Assembly: GCA_020091685.1 (NCBI GenBank)
Contig: CM034601.1
Span: forward strand, 7,442,419-7,506,418
DNA: 64,000 bases
Direction: 5' to 3'
Source of the DNA: Lutjanus erythropterus
Lineage: Eukaryota; Chordata; Actinopteri; Lutjaniformes; Lutjanidae
Below are positions 21,040-33,576 of the stretch, in pieces; position 1 is the first letter of the stretch, and each line of letters starts with the position of its first letter. The notes beneath the pieces are model-generated. The model was not told where the DNA came from and did no database searches. It was given only the letters and a program-made list of their open reading frames with translations. Position numbers and translations under genes: made by a program.

Positions 21040-22470
21040 GTCTCGCCCCCTGTGCTGCTGCTGTGGACACAAGCTCAGTGGGTAGAGCGTGGAATTAAAA
21101 AGGCTAGAGTTACTGGCTCTGTGCCCTGTGTAGCTCAGTGGATACGGGAGGCACTCGTATAGTAATGGGACAGGGAAAGCTTCTTGTTGCTGGAGCCTCT
21201 GTACAAAGGTTATATTACCAGCCACACTGGCCAAAATATCATTATTATCATTAGAATTTTAGGTTTTATCAAAGAGTTCCAGGATGTATGTGCAGTCTGA
21301 GGGGGCTTTTCAGGGCCAGCCCAAAGTTTTTTGAGATGCATGAGCAGAAATTGACATACTGCCCCCTACACTTCTAGGCGGAATCATTGTTTGTCCTTAT
21401 GAAGGATGAAAAAGTGTGACAGTAATAGTGGTTACACAAAAATTATATATTTTAGCTAATGAAACCACTTAATATCTGCAGCCCATCTCCCCATAAAACA
21501 AACAAAGACTAATAATCAATAAATTTGGAATGTAGAAAAACACATTATCAACAAATTATCCTGGTAAATTAACAACACAGTGAGTTAAGTATGGTCCCTT
21601 TTTCAAATACAGTGCAAATATAAAGAGTTCTAGAAAAAAACTGTACATTTATTTAATTAAATCATGTGGAAAAAGGAACAAGTGTATTTCCGGCCCTTCA
21701 TGGCTGAGGAGCTCTAAAAAACGTTTGTTTATGTTTTGGTCTAGTTGTTTGGAGAAGTATTAAAGTTAGATTGAAAATGTGATTTAATTAGTAAAGCTAT
21801 TAAAACAAATACGGAATATCACAAATATGATTTAACTTTTTAAAGCTTACAGTAGTCAGACCAAAGAAGAAACCAGAGAAATTGTTGCTAAAGGTCAAAC
21901 CTGAAGATATCCAGCATTGATGATTCAGTCAAGAATGTAACCTGAACATTGAGACAGGTTGATGGAGAGCAGGATATTTGTTACAGTAACTTTCAAGTTT
22001 TAATATTGCTGTGTATAACATTTATATATGTAAAATAAGGACTTACATGGATTAATAAAGGAATTTATATTAGTGAGGTAATAACTGCATAAAATGACCT
22101 GATTTGCACTACACTACATGTATAAAACAGCTCATACCATTGACTTGAATTTCTTTGATTATGGATATTGTTGAAGAGATGCATATTCTTTGTTTATTTT
22201 CATGTAATGGTAAACTTTAAGTCTGCAAGTAAAATGGATGAAACTTAATGATAAAATAATGTGTCACCTGATAAAAACTATTGTAACGTTGAATATGATT
22301 TTTGTAACTCACATCTCAGATTTCTGTAAACCGGAACAGATGTGTGCTGTAACATTTTTAATTTTTGTTTTAACTGTTGTGTAATTGTGTTGCTGCGTCA
22401 ACAAGAGATGAGATGTAATTATATGCAATTAAAGAGAAAGCACCGCATATATAATCATATTTCAATAAAT
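21040..22470 (+). other. htr3a: Possible htr3a 3' UTR and flank
   Basis: AATAAA signals lie at 21518-21523, 22054-22059 and 22464-22469; I cannot tell which, if any, is used. A tRNA-like fragment sits at 21065-21170. The rest is AT-rich without recognisable elements. Confidence 0.3.
21065..21170 (+). repeat. tRNA-like fragments downstream of htr3a
   Basis: CAAGCTCAGTGGGTAGAGCG (21070) and TGTAGCTCAGTGGATACGGG (21128) both resemble a tRNA A-box. Neither is followed by a proper anticodon arm or B-box, so they are remnants of a tRNA-derived repeat rather than tRNA genes. Confidence 0.45.
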
Positions 22471-23010
22471 GTAGCGATGTTTCATGCTTTTGAGTGTTGA
22501 GCTAAATAAATCACCGTCTTCGCCTGTTATTGAAGGAAATGTAGGCTGTAATTATAAATGAGTCAACATAAAATAATATGAAATATGTCATTAAACCTCA
22601 TGTCATTGTGCTGAAATGTTTCATCACTCTTATTTTCACAGTGATCATACAATAAGCTTTTATTTTCAGTGCAGACACAAAGTCACTAAAATGGAAAATG
22701 AAAAGAGACCTGGAAATTAAAATTACAAATTGAAAATCTACATCTAATAACAACATAAAGTTTTAGTAATTAAGTAGTAGTATTTTTTTTAGTAAGCAGG
22801 CCTCTTTATTTCAAAATGGTTCAAAACATGTTTGCTGTATTAATTGGATAAAACCTCATTTATTATTTTTGTACCACGTGGATTTCTGCACTTTAGCATT
22901 ACTTGCTCCAAGTGTTTAGATAAAATTCATTATCACTCATTATTCCAGCTGTAACTGGAATTCAGGGCTGGGTCCATAGAATATTACAATATTATTTGGA
23001 CTTTTGCATA

Positions 23011-23049
<39 letters not shown>

Positions 23050-24049
23050 ATAAATCCACAGTGTGTATTTTCAATAACAAACTGATTAAATATTCCACTG
23101 GTTGAGAAATTTCTCCAACATTTTAGGCTAAAAGAATCCACAAAAATATCCACCAAGTGAATAAAATGAACTTCCATGACACTGTCTTCTATGATGAAAC
23201 AATGACAATTTGGAGACAACAAACTATTACTTTGACACTGTATATATATAAAATAAAATGATTATATCAAATGAATCTTATTTAAGACAACACTAAATTG
23301 CATCAAATACAAAGTTTTCTTTATTACCACACTATGATTGTCTTTGTTTCATGTGAAACGTTAAATTTATCATTTAGGTGAAATGTGTGTGTGTTGACAC
23401 TGAACATATTACTTAAAATAAAATATCAGCAAACACATAATGTGCTGCTCATAATCTGCTTCAAAACTAAAACCCTACAGACATCCTACAGGCACTGCTC
23501 ATTCTTTGAGTTAACTCTTGCAGTTCAACACAGCAGCCAGAGGATGGCACCATACTCAACAGCATCACTTTCCCTAAACAGCAGCGAGGTACTTCAGGTT
23601 TTCTCATGCTACCCCGGGGTAGTGTAACTGAAACATAACAGGACTTATCAGTTTTTACTTTCATAAACTGAGCAAAATAGACACACGATGTAAAAGAGAT
23701 AAATGGCGTTTGAACTTAATTTTCACTTAAACTTAAGTCCCTTGTTTGCAAGAACATTCACACAGATTTTGGCACTCAGGGTATTAAGACATTGTACAAA
23801 TGAAAAAGAAATCAAGGTGACTTGAGTGCTAACACACCACACTGTAAAAAAAAGTAAAAGTCCTGCAATGAAAATGCTACTTAGGTAAAAATACGTACCT
23901 ATAATCAGCAAATTGTACTAAAAGATGGGCCTATCAAAAGTAAAAATACTCAATGGAGGAAAATGTCACCTGTGGCTGTTAAACTATATATTATATCATT
24001 AAATTGTTATTATTAATGCAATAATGCAAAAGCCGGTTTTACATGAGAG

Positions 24050-24230
24050 TGCAACAAAAGATTATCTTCATTATGGAATAATTTGCTGATCATTTTCTCC
24101 ATTAATTGATCAATTGTTTGGTTTGTAAAAATTGAGAAATTCCGCCCCAACTAAAGACCAAAGTCACAGATTCAAAATGCCTAATATCAATGTCCAACCA
24201 ACAGTACAAACCTTAGAAAAATCAAATAAT
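24050..24230 (+). repeat. CGATTA-rich element, decayed fragment
   Basis: GATTATCTTCATTATGGAAT, GATCATTTTCTCCATTAATT and GATCAATTGTTTGGTTTGTA correspond to one end of the element at 17710-17990. It is strongly diverged. Confidence 0.5.
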
Positions 24231-25220
24231 AATTAAAAGGAAGAACAGCAAATGTTTTTCGTAGTATTAAACAGCATTAAACAGACAGATGTGACAGGTT
24301 AAGAAGCTGTAGTTCAAATACAATTTCAGATACAATATGGATTTCTGCCATAACTGTTTATCTCCTACCTTCTATCCATAAACAGTGATGCAGGACTTTG
24401 TCTATTGCCCACGCATGGGGTGACAATGTGAGACAGGATGCGACAGATTCTCTTAAAAGTACTTTGCAGCTTCAGATCAGAAGAAAATCAACATTTTTAC
24501 ACCTTTGTTTAAGTATTTCACAGCATCATTCAAATGTGGAAAAAAATGTGTTAAACAGAAATTTTCTCCTTGTATCTTGTTATTAAAGTACATATAGTCT
24601 CCATTTACTGATTGACTGTCAAGGACATACCTGCAAAACACATTCTTTGGCTTCATAATTGTTAAACAGAGTTAAATGCTGAACTGAATAACTTATTTTA
24701 TTGTCTGTACATGAACCAAACTACTCAATAAAAACATACTGGAAAATGTTGAAGGCAAACATTTTTATGCCCAGCCATCAAGCTAAGACATCAAATCTGA
24801 TTGCTCAAAGTCATATGGTTCAGTTTAATTAAGTCTGGGGCTCAGAGTTTAATTTAATCCTTCATTTTAAAGGGACAGGTCATGCCACAGTGCTATTCTC
24901 TTTAAGTAATCTTCTATTTAATGCACCAAAAAACAGTTAACATTTCCTACATGGTTTATATTATAAAGCTTTCACTTTTTGTATTTGACAGAGTTGACTA
25001 AATTCAAGTCCTCAGCTGCAAACAATGCTATTTAATTAAAAAAAATTAATTACTAGCTGCTTGGCCTTTAACAAGGTTTAACAGTTTGATCTTTTGAACT
25101 ATATTTTTTCTGCATAATTAAAGAGTGAAAATCAAACCCTCCTCAAAAGTCTGTTTTTGTCCCAGTTCTCAAGAATAAACGAACTACTTTTATTTCTATC
25201 CACATTTCCTAAAGCTGCTC

Positions 25221-25447
25221 ACAACAAAGTCTGTGGATCACCTTGCATAAGATTTTTAAAAAATGATTTTTTTGGCACTTTTAGCACATTATAGGAACGT
25301 TATATTTGAGAGGAGGCGGACATCTCAGGCCGATATCGCCAAAACTCTGCAACTCAAACCAAAACAACGTCGATAGGTAAATAGCACTAAAGGTAAGAAA
25401 AGGAAAAGAAAGAAAAGTTTGTATTTTGGGGTGAACTGTCCCTTTAA
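25221..25447 (-). mobile_element. TTAA-MITE, right half
   Basis: It contains GTCTGTGGATCACC, GGACATCTCAGGCCGATATC, CAAAACTCTGCAACTCAAAC and ends GGGGTGAACTGTCCCTTTAA, the inverted terminal sequence of the family. Confidence 0.7.
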
Positions 25448-26890
25448 ACCCCTATAAACAGTGGTTTTCAGAATGATCACTTTAACACTGATGGCTGACA
25501 ATCTACAGAATCCAGGCTTTAGAAATGTGGGTGAAAGATCAGTGCTGAAACAGCATGCAGCAACACAAAGGCCCTTCAACTCTTCATATTACCATCCTGA
25601 CAAGCCATTCACCAACTCCTGCCCCTTTCCTTCCTAATACCCCAAAATAAGATCAAAGTCACACCAAAGCAACAAGTCTAACAAAACCATCCACAATGAG
25701 AGTTTTTTTTTTCTTTTCTCTCATTTCCTGTTTTAGTTTTCAGCCAAAATCTAAAAAAGTAAAAAAAAACAAAAAAAAACAGCAACAACAAACAAACCGC
25801 GGAGCTGCAATGTGTTTTGGGTGTTAAACGTGGGAGTGAGAGCATAAGTAGAGAGGGAAAGTGGAGAGCTGCCTCATTAGTTTCCAATACACTGGAGTCG
25901 AGATCTGATCCTGTGTGCCAGAGAGAGGAAATGAGCAAATATAGTGGCATTATTGGGACGTATCAGAGACACTTTTGATGTGATGTTTATTTGTTGGACA
26001 CACAGATGCACGGGTTTTATTGGGGACAAAATTACAGCAACCAGCTGACAATGACTATTTATTACTCAGTCTGGTACATTTCAGAACACATTAAAAGGAC
26101 CGTACTGGGGATTTTGCATATTCTAGCACTTTTAAAGGGTACTTCAGATTATTTGAAGTGGTGTTGTATGAGGTACTTATTGATAGCCAGTGTATTAGCT
26201 ACAGTCGATGGCAGTCGACACGCTCCTAGTTTGGAGAAGCAGAGAGGAGCAACAGGTACAGAACCTGAATATTTTAGCCAAACAGTATCAGTTTAAGTCT
26301 ACGCTATATTGTGAATATTTTCACCACTTTACTTGGTCATGAGACAGTTTTTTCATCTGGGAATCGTTGTTTGCCTGGCAGAACTCCAGAGCTGCTGGTC
26401 AACCACTGCCTCGATCTGTTTGTTTGTTTGTTTGTTTGTGTTATTTTGTGACTTGGTGTTTTAAAAGGATAGGCTGGATTCACCAAAGTCACTAACCTCA
26501 CACGCCATATGGGTTGTTACACAGAGACGTCTGGGTGGTCATCCTTAGAAACTGTTTGGAAAAGGGCAAGCACTTTCACACTCAGCAACGCTTGGCAGGT
26601 GACTGGATGAACCATCTGTCTATCACGTCTAACACGGGCAAACGTCAGCCAATCAGATCAACCGACAGAGTCAGATGGTAAATCAAACGCTTGCCGAAGC
26701 CTTCAGTGTCATTCTTTGTTCTTTTTTCAATGAAGAAATTCTCTCTTGTTCTGATATAACTGATGTGATCGCAGTATCTACGCTAACCGTGGATGCTTCT
26801 CATTGTCGTCAGACCTGCAACCACACCTGCAGCTCCTAGGACAATGATTGGCTGCACCACTTTTGGTGCAGACATGAACGGATCACTCAA

Positions 26891-27192
26891 AGCCTCAGCT
26901 CAGCTTTAGACATAGGGTGAGGAGCCTGGACACGCTGAAGGAGCTCGGAGTAGAGCCACCACTCCTTCATGTCGAGAAGGAGCCAACTGAGGTGGTTCGA
27001 GCATCTGATTAGGATGCCTCATGGGCCTCCGGCGCAACTGGGATGAGGTCCCAGGGTAAACCCAGCACTCACTGCAGGGATTACATATCTCATCCTGCCT
27101 GGGAACGCCTCGGGATCCCCCAGGAGGAGCTGGAAAACACTGCTGGGGAGAGGGGCATCTGGAATACCCTTCTCAGTCTGCTGCATCCCACA
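26891..27192 (+). pseudogene. LINE ORF2 3'-end remnant
   Basis: The text AGGGTGAGGAGCC, GGAGTAGAGCC, GGGAACGCCTCGGGATCCCC and CAGGAGGAGCTGGAAAACAC is typical of the end of a non-LTR retrotransposon reverse-transcriptase gene in fish. One frame reads VEPPLLHVEKEPTEVV then meets a stop after RASD. It is dead and 5'-truncated. Confidence 0.75.
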
Positions 27193-27988
27193 CAGCAAAA
27201 TTGATCTGGCCTGGCTGATAGTCCACACAGGCCGCTTACACTCAGCCAAAATACAGCAATAAATTATGAGCCACAGGTGGTCCAGATCTGCTTACCACAT
27301 AGACACCTTCTTCCCCTCGTCTCATCTCCTCTCACCTCTTCTCTTCCTCTTCTCCCTTGTTAGAACTGCCTATGCAGTAATGTGCAGACAGAAAACACTA
27401 GGACTGAACACTTGTAAATGTTGAAATGGTAAATAAATTAATGAAATTAAAAAGGATTGAAATTAAAAAGGGCCAGCTATGATTATAAAGTTGGCTGAGA
27501 TATGGCTGTGTCATGGGCCATATGTGGCTACCAGATCTGGACCGCCAGTGGCCCATAATTCATTGCTGTATTAGGACTGAGTGTAAGTGGGCTGTCACTG
27601 GGCCAGACCAATTTTGGATAGGCAGAAGATAATGTACACCTGCATGGACAGAACTATACGAATTTGATGTATGTAACATTACTGCCAAGCATTTTCCATG
27701 TCATGTACAGTGTATTGTGTGTGATGCAGGAACTCAGACTCAAGCAGAAAACGTTTTCACAACTTCGCTGGTGTGACAACACCTCATTGTTAGTGCATTT
27801 ATGTGTGGTAATTAATGCATGGTTAAGGTGAAGGAATATTTTCCCATCCTGCCTCCTGGTGTGAATGCAGCATTTGAACCTTCGTAAAAGGTTTTAAAGT
27901 TTCAGTGTCGAAGACTTACGGGGAGCAGAATATGGCAAAACGCAATCAAACGTTTATGTTTACATTAGTGCATAAACACCAAAGCAAG

Positions 27989-28100
27989 GTTTGTGGCTAC
28001 TGTAGGTTCTCCTACATGCTCAGAAGAGGAGAGTGAGATGAAGTGTTTGCAACCTGCATCCTACTGGTAGATGCCACAAAATAGGTAGATGGTCCTTTAC
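27989..28100 (+). repeat. GTCCAGTGTGTAAAATTTAC-family repeat, 3' fragment
   Basis: GTGGCTACTGTAGGTTCTCC, GGAGAGTGAGATGAAG and CTACTGGTAGATGCCACAAA align with 7287-7395. Only the right part of the repeat is present. Confidence 0.6.
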
Positions 28101-29389
28101 TGCTGGAATAATTTTTTTTTGCAGCCCATATTTAATCATGCCTTTGTGTTTGGCCAGATAAAGAAGGGAAAAATGAACCGACTCTCCCCATCATGCAAAT
28201 AAGCTCCACCTCAACTACTCAACTACAACAGTGAAATACAGATTTAATATTAAGGTGAAATAATGAAGTAACTGAATTTACTTCCATACTTTTACTTACG
28301 TTAGATTTTAAATGCATGAATTCTACTTGCCGCAGTGTGGTGTATCAGCAGTGTTGGGAATTCCACTACTTTTGGTGGCAACTAGAAAAGTAGCTGACTA
28401 ATTCCTTTTTTAAATAACACACTCACATTTACTAAAAATTTAAACAGACTTGTTACTTTTGTCTTACCTGAAAATTGTGGACAACTGCAGAGGACAGCAG
28501 ACAAACACAGCAACATGGTAAAATGGACGAACACAGCAGCTCCTTCTTCTATCAAATCTAACACACATGCAATAAAAGTGTAGTTTACAGGTAAGAATGG
28601 TAATTGCTGCTGCCCTCTGCTGGTTGGGAGTATTAATAACTCCTATCAGTGATCATGGCTACAATGATTGATAAAATTTGAGTGACCATTTAAATAATAT
28701 AGTTATGTGTGCAGAGGCTATGACTTTTTTCTCAGACCCCTATTTGAGAACCACCGAATACAATAATTAAAGCAGACATTTAAAAGTATTGTATGTAAGT
28801 TACTTTTCCTGGTAACTATGTACTTTTGAAGGCAGGATTTTCCCTTAAAAACCTGTATAGACTCATAAAAGTAATCCCTGTCAATCATAACTTGACCCCC
28901 TAGAAGTGTGTGGTGGTGTCTGTATCTGCAGAGACGCAGGAATAGTCTTATTTTATCATTATTTGCTTGTTTTAAAAACCCAAAGAGAGACTCCACAATT
29001 ACCGTTCTTTCTGCTGTGTTTACAAACAGCAACTGACGAATCTTGCATATTCTGCCTTCAAGCAAAAGAACTAAATATTTCCTCCACTGCTGTGCTCAGC
29101 TAGACTAACCAAGACCTGACTGCAGCTCCATACTTCAGTCTAGCAATCCTCTCTTCTTATTGGAAAGACAGAATTGTGCAAAAGGTGTATCTCTATCTTT
29201 GCTTTTGGTTCTGTATTTACAAAGGAGCAAGACAAGACTTCATTCAGGACCTACTGTATGGTAAAAATGTTTGCAGACACACAAAATGATACGTTTAATG
29301 AGATGCTAAAGAAATGAAAACACAACAAGAGAGATCAACATGAGCGACAACCTGCCACAAAAAGACTCATCTACACCTTGTTCGGCTCA

Positions 29390-29650
29390 ATCTACCGCCA
29401 ACATTTTGTGTCTCGACTCGCTTCCTCTGTAATGACAATCATGCGTGTGTGACGACGGAGGTGCGCGCGTACACACGCCCTGCATATCTAATGATAGCCG
29501 TTATGACCTCTATGGCACGAGAGGCAGAACAGACAAAAGGCAGTCAGGCTTGAAGTGGTGCAGCAGTTACCATTAGCACATCACAGCCAGCCAGGTGGCG
29601 AGCGTGAAGCCAGACAGCCGAATGCGCTTCAACGGTGAACATTTGTGGAA
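29390..29650. promoter_or_regulatory. Candidate conserved regulatory block
   Basis: The sequence is more complex and GC-richer than its surroundings, with CCTGCATATCTAATGATAGC, CGTTATGACCTCTATGGCAC and a GTGCGCGCGTACACACG segment. There is no exon-like frame. The regulatory role is inferred from composition only. Confidence 0.25.
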
Positions 29651-32159
29651 GCACACAGCAAGCTGTCGAGAGTCAGTGGAGGCATTTAGTCTGGTGCTAT
29701 TGCAAGGAAAGAATAATTCAGATGAGTGTGTGCACATAACGGTTTTGCTTTTTCCATCAATTCATGTTTTAAGCATGTTTTGCTCCTTAAAGCACAATGC
29801 CACCCACATTACCACAACCAGAACCCACACACAGTAGAACCAAACTAGATCAGAAGCATAAGTGCTGCACGTGTTCCTCTACCTGAGTTTAAATACTAGA
29901 GAAAGTGATAGATTTTTAGGTCAGAGTCAACCAACAGGCTGTCATTTTATGGACGTACTGTATAATTTCAGCACAAGTATGACTTAAGCAGAAAAATACA
30001 CATAAGAAGCTATTTTTAAATCCTGTCTTCAGTGTAGACATGATCTTATCTCTAAGCAAAGTCTAGACTTGACTCAAGAGATTTTCCTGCTGGTCACGTT
30101 GGGGTGTTGCAGCCTGTGGTGAATTTTGCATCGGCTATAAGAACAATGTGGTAGGCGTTATCAATTAAAGGAGTGAGGAATTAATAGTGACACATTCAAC
30201 CGCTGCAATGATCTTATCTTTCAAATAGTTTGGTCTGAGGCTGTTCCTGACAAAACCCTCATTGGTGCTGCATTAAATAAGAAGATTGTAGGGCAGGTGC
30301 TGCCAATCTTAAGTTAATTTTCAGTTTAAATCACGGGTGTTTAACTTGCATAAGTTTTGTAATGCTCAGTATCTTTTATGAGTCAAAATGATCATAAGAC
30401 ATTTTTATAAACAAGGCTTAAGATGCATATATTGTTAACGAGTTGCATAATTTAATGTTATGTTACTGTTGTGCCTTTCTTTTCGCTAGATATGAAACTG
30501 ACAAAATGATCCTGTTTTACCCCGTTTCACAGATGAAAAAAATTAAGGAAATTAGAAATTAGAAAAAAAAAAACCCTTACCTCTCCTAAGGCCTCACTTA
30601 TAAAACTGTTCTTGGATTAATATTTGAACTTCTTCAGATAATTTCCCACAATGTGTTTGATTGATAAAAGACACAGAGCTTATGCAAGTTCTAAAAAGCT
30701 GATTTGTAACTGTGGCACCTGTGAGCTATAAATCTCAGATTAACTTAAAATTGACGACACCTGTCTTACAATCAGTGGTTTCCCCTTATATAATGCAGCA
30801 CAAATGAGGGCTTTGTCCAGAAACAGCCTTGGACCATGAGAGAAAAGCAGACGTTTTGGAAGATGAGATCCCAGTGACAGTCGAGGAAATTGAAGCCAGG
30901 CAGCATGAATTATTATGAAAAACGCAAAATTCACCGCATATGTCATATGTACTCAACATAACCAACAGGAAGATCACTTTAGTCAAGTCCAGACTTTGAT
31001 TAGAGATAAGTTGATTTCTACATAAGGTTTTATTAAAAAGAACTACTCATGCATGGTTTTCTGCAGAAGTCATACATACATCAAAAATGACTGTAAGTCA
31101 GTTTTATAAATGAGGTCACGTGTGTTTATGCAAACAGATAATTTAGTCTGTACAGAAGCTGTGCACTGTCTTCATTGGAACTTCTTTTTTTTTTTTTTTG
31201 CAAAAAGAAAAAAATGTCTGTCAGATCAGGAGAACCGACCTTTTAAAATGATCTCCCTTGTTGTTCATGTTGTCTGCAGACTTGCTAGCTGAGGTGTCTC
31301 ACTGCACCGCCCGGACCTCACCTGTTCGTCTGGCCCGGCTGGCACAGCTCATATTGTACAGCAGCAGGGGCAGAAGAGGTTACAGCGAACTGCCTGCAGG
31401 TATCGTGTTGAATTCCCACCAGCAGGGCAGAAGCTGTAGGAAGCGTTGAGCATGAGTTCAGAGAAATCAGATACAGTAGGGCAATGTATTTAATGTAGCA
31501 CATCACTGTGTGTCAGCTTTGGGCAACCTGCAAGCACTAAAAACGGAGTTTCAGTTTGTCTAAAGATCTGCTTTTACCAGTCTGTGTTATTGACATGCTT
31601 GTTAACTGACGTGCTACAACCCGTCTATCTGCCATGTTTAGTTGTTGTGGAAACTATGCTTTTCAGAGCAAACTGGAAATGAAAAATGAGCCAAAAAGGC
31701 TTTTCTCTTTTTTTCAGCTTTACCAGTAGTGCAGTGAAAGAGGTAAAAACCCATTAAAAACCTTTCCAGCTGAAGTAAAGTTTGTCCTGAATGGTGCTAG
31801 GAAACATTATGGGGTCATTACAATCAAATGCATCTTGGGAGCATGAGTAATTTCAGCAGAGCAGAGAAGAATCGGCATCTAGAAAAAAATAAAATATCTA
31901 TTTCTATTTTTCTTGTGCTTCAATGTAAAAACGTTTTAGGTTAACACAGGAGCTGGGTGCTGGGGGATTTTAGGAAGGAAATGTATTTTCGGTCTGTTTT
32001 GCTTTTATATGGCTAAAGCATTAAAAAACTGGGATTTATTTAGCCTCCCCCCCAAAGGATTACAAAATAAATCATGTGAAAGTAGTAAAGTTATTTGATG
32101 CCAGTGAAGCTGTTTGTATTTTGGTTTCACTGGACTACAGAGACTGTAATTTATCACAC

Positions 32160-33418
32160 AATAGGTCATAGTAGAAGAACAGATACTTGCGTGAAAAGAC
32201 TGAGGTAAAAGTAGAAGTTCTGATTCAACTTCTTTACTCAAGTAAAAGTGAAAAAGTTCAGGCTCTGAAATGTTTTCAAAGTATAAAAGTAAAAAAAACC
32301 CACCTGTTTCTGTACTAAGCTAACTGAAGCTTATCTTTTCTCCACCGTTGAGTCTCCCTCTGTCTGTTCATTTTTCATGTGTTTTTTTTTTTATCTGCGT
32401 GTCTTGTCTTGTTATGTCTTTTATGTCATTTTTGTATTGTTACATCTTTCTCATCTTGTTACATTTTGTACATAGTTTTTGTTTTGGTGCATCTTTTATG
32501 CCGTTTACGACTTATTAAGTCAATTTTTCGTCTTGTTGCATCATTCACGTCCTTTTGGTCTTGTTAAGTCTTTGATATAATCTTTGTCTTGTCATGTCTT
32601 TTCCGTCTTTTCGGTCTTTTTTTGTCTTTTATATCATTACCTGATTTATTTTGTTTTTGTCTGATGTCTTCTAAGTCATTTTTGCATCTCGTTACCTCTT
32701 TTTCATCTTGTTACATAATTCACAGTTTAGTTTTGTAATGTCTTTTATGTAATTTTAATCCAATTACATCATTTTTGTCTATTAAGTCTTAAATAATTTT
32801 TATCTTGTTAAGTCTTTTATGTCGTCTTTCATCTTATTGCGTAATTCTTGTCTTGTTGCGCATTTTATTGTCTTTGTCTTCTTAAGTCTTATATGTAATT
32901 TTTTTTTCTTGGTGCGTCTTTTTCGTGTTGTTTGGCCTCTTTTCTCTTTCATGTCATTTATGTCATTTTTGTCTTGCTACATCTTTTAGGGTTTTTTTTC
33001 TTCATTTTTTTTTGTTACATCTTTTACATTGTTTTTGTCTTTTTGTCTTCTTTTGTTTTGTTGTGTCTGTTATGTTGTTTTTGTCTCATTGCTTCTGTCG
33101 TGCATGATATACACTGATGATTAGACCAAAGAATTGTCTTTTATGCGTTAGGTCCCGTTCAGTTCGGCAGAAATCGGCACGCAATCATGCAAAATGAAAC
33201 CAATCAATAATTTCCCTCAAATGCATGAAAACTAAAGTAACAAGTCTGTTTTGAAGATAAGGAGATAAGGAGTAGGAAGTAGATATTTGTGTTAACATGT
33301 AGGGAGTAAAAGTAAAAAGATGTAAGAAAAATACTCAAGTAAAGCACAGACCTGAAAAATGTATTTCAGTAGAGTAACAAAGTATTTGTACTTAGTTACT
33401 TCCCACCTCTGGAAACAA
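32160..33418. repeat. ACTCAAGTAAA repeat split by a minisatellite
   Basis: The left arm (32160-32320) has CTTTACTCAAGTAAAAGTG and GTATAAAAGTAAAAAAAACC. The right arm (33270-33418) has GGGAGTAAAAGTAAAAAG, ACTCAAGTAAAGCACAGACC and ACTTAGTTACTTCCCACC. Both arms belong to the family at 884 and 57398. The minisatellite lies between them. Confidence 0.6.
32398..33103 (+). repeat. Degenerate minisatellite, unit about 28 bases
   Basis: A unit close to CTTGTTACATCTTTTATGTC plus ATTTTTGT recurs through about 700 bases. Successive anchor words (GTTATG 32411, GTTACA 32439, GTTAAG 32563, GTCATG 32591) show 28-base steps, with some shorter steps between. The plus strand is T-rich and A-poor. Short frames here are by-products of the repeat. 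Confidence 0.8.
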
Positions 33419-33570
33419 TTAACTACATAATAAAGTGGAGATCAAACACAGCTACGTAATGATTATTTTGTGTTAGATCCCACTGTCACTGTCTGTTCTT
33501 TAACAAAAGAAAAGGAAAGAATTAGCGAGCCAGAAAGAGTGCTAAGACAGACAATGTGAAGTCCATTTTT

Positions 33571-33576
33571 TTTATT
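33571..33576 (-). terminator. zbtb16: Candidate distal zbtb16 poly(A) signal
   Basis: The plus strand reads TTTATT, which is AATAAA on the minus strand, at the left limit of the A-rich zone. It is one of several such hexamers, so its use is a guess. Confidence 0.2.

Larger units (their letters stand above)
22471..33550. other. Intergenic region between htr3a and the zbtb16 3' end
   Basis: No gene is supported. Contents: a 30-base T run (23014-23043), a MITE fragment (25221-25447), a LINE remnant (26891-27192), a repeat fragment (27989-28100), a GC-richer block (29390-29650) and a minisatellite nested in a repeat (32160-33418). Segments 22471-23000, 23050-24040, 24240-25200, 25450-26880 and 28110-29380 are AT-rich with nothing I can name, apart from a short (TTTG)n near 26420. 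Confidence 0.6.

Noticed and set aside
21065-21170. Possible tRNA genes
   Set aside because: A-box-like words only; no cloverleaf, anticodon arm or B-box.
23014-23043. T30 run as the tail of a processed pseudogene on the minus strand
   Set aside because: No coding-like sequence or target duplication was recognised next to it.
24867-24888. TTTAAAGGGACAGGTCATGCC as another MITE copy
   Set aside because: Only about 20 bases match the terminal sequence and no internal words follow, so it is too short to call.
28718-29065. 115-codon minus-strand frame in the intergenic region
   Set aside because: No motif and no exon-like borders; AT-rich chance frame.
32398-33103. CRISPR-like regular spacing in the T-rich array
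   Set aside because: Units are contiguous and degenerate, with no conserved repeat plus unique spacer pattern; it is a minisatellite.
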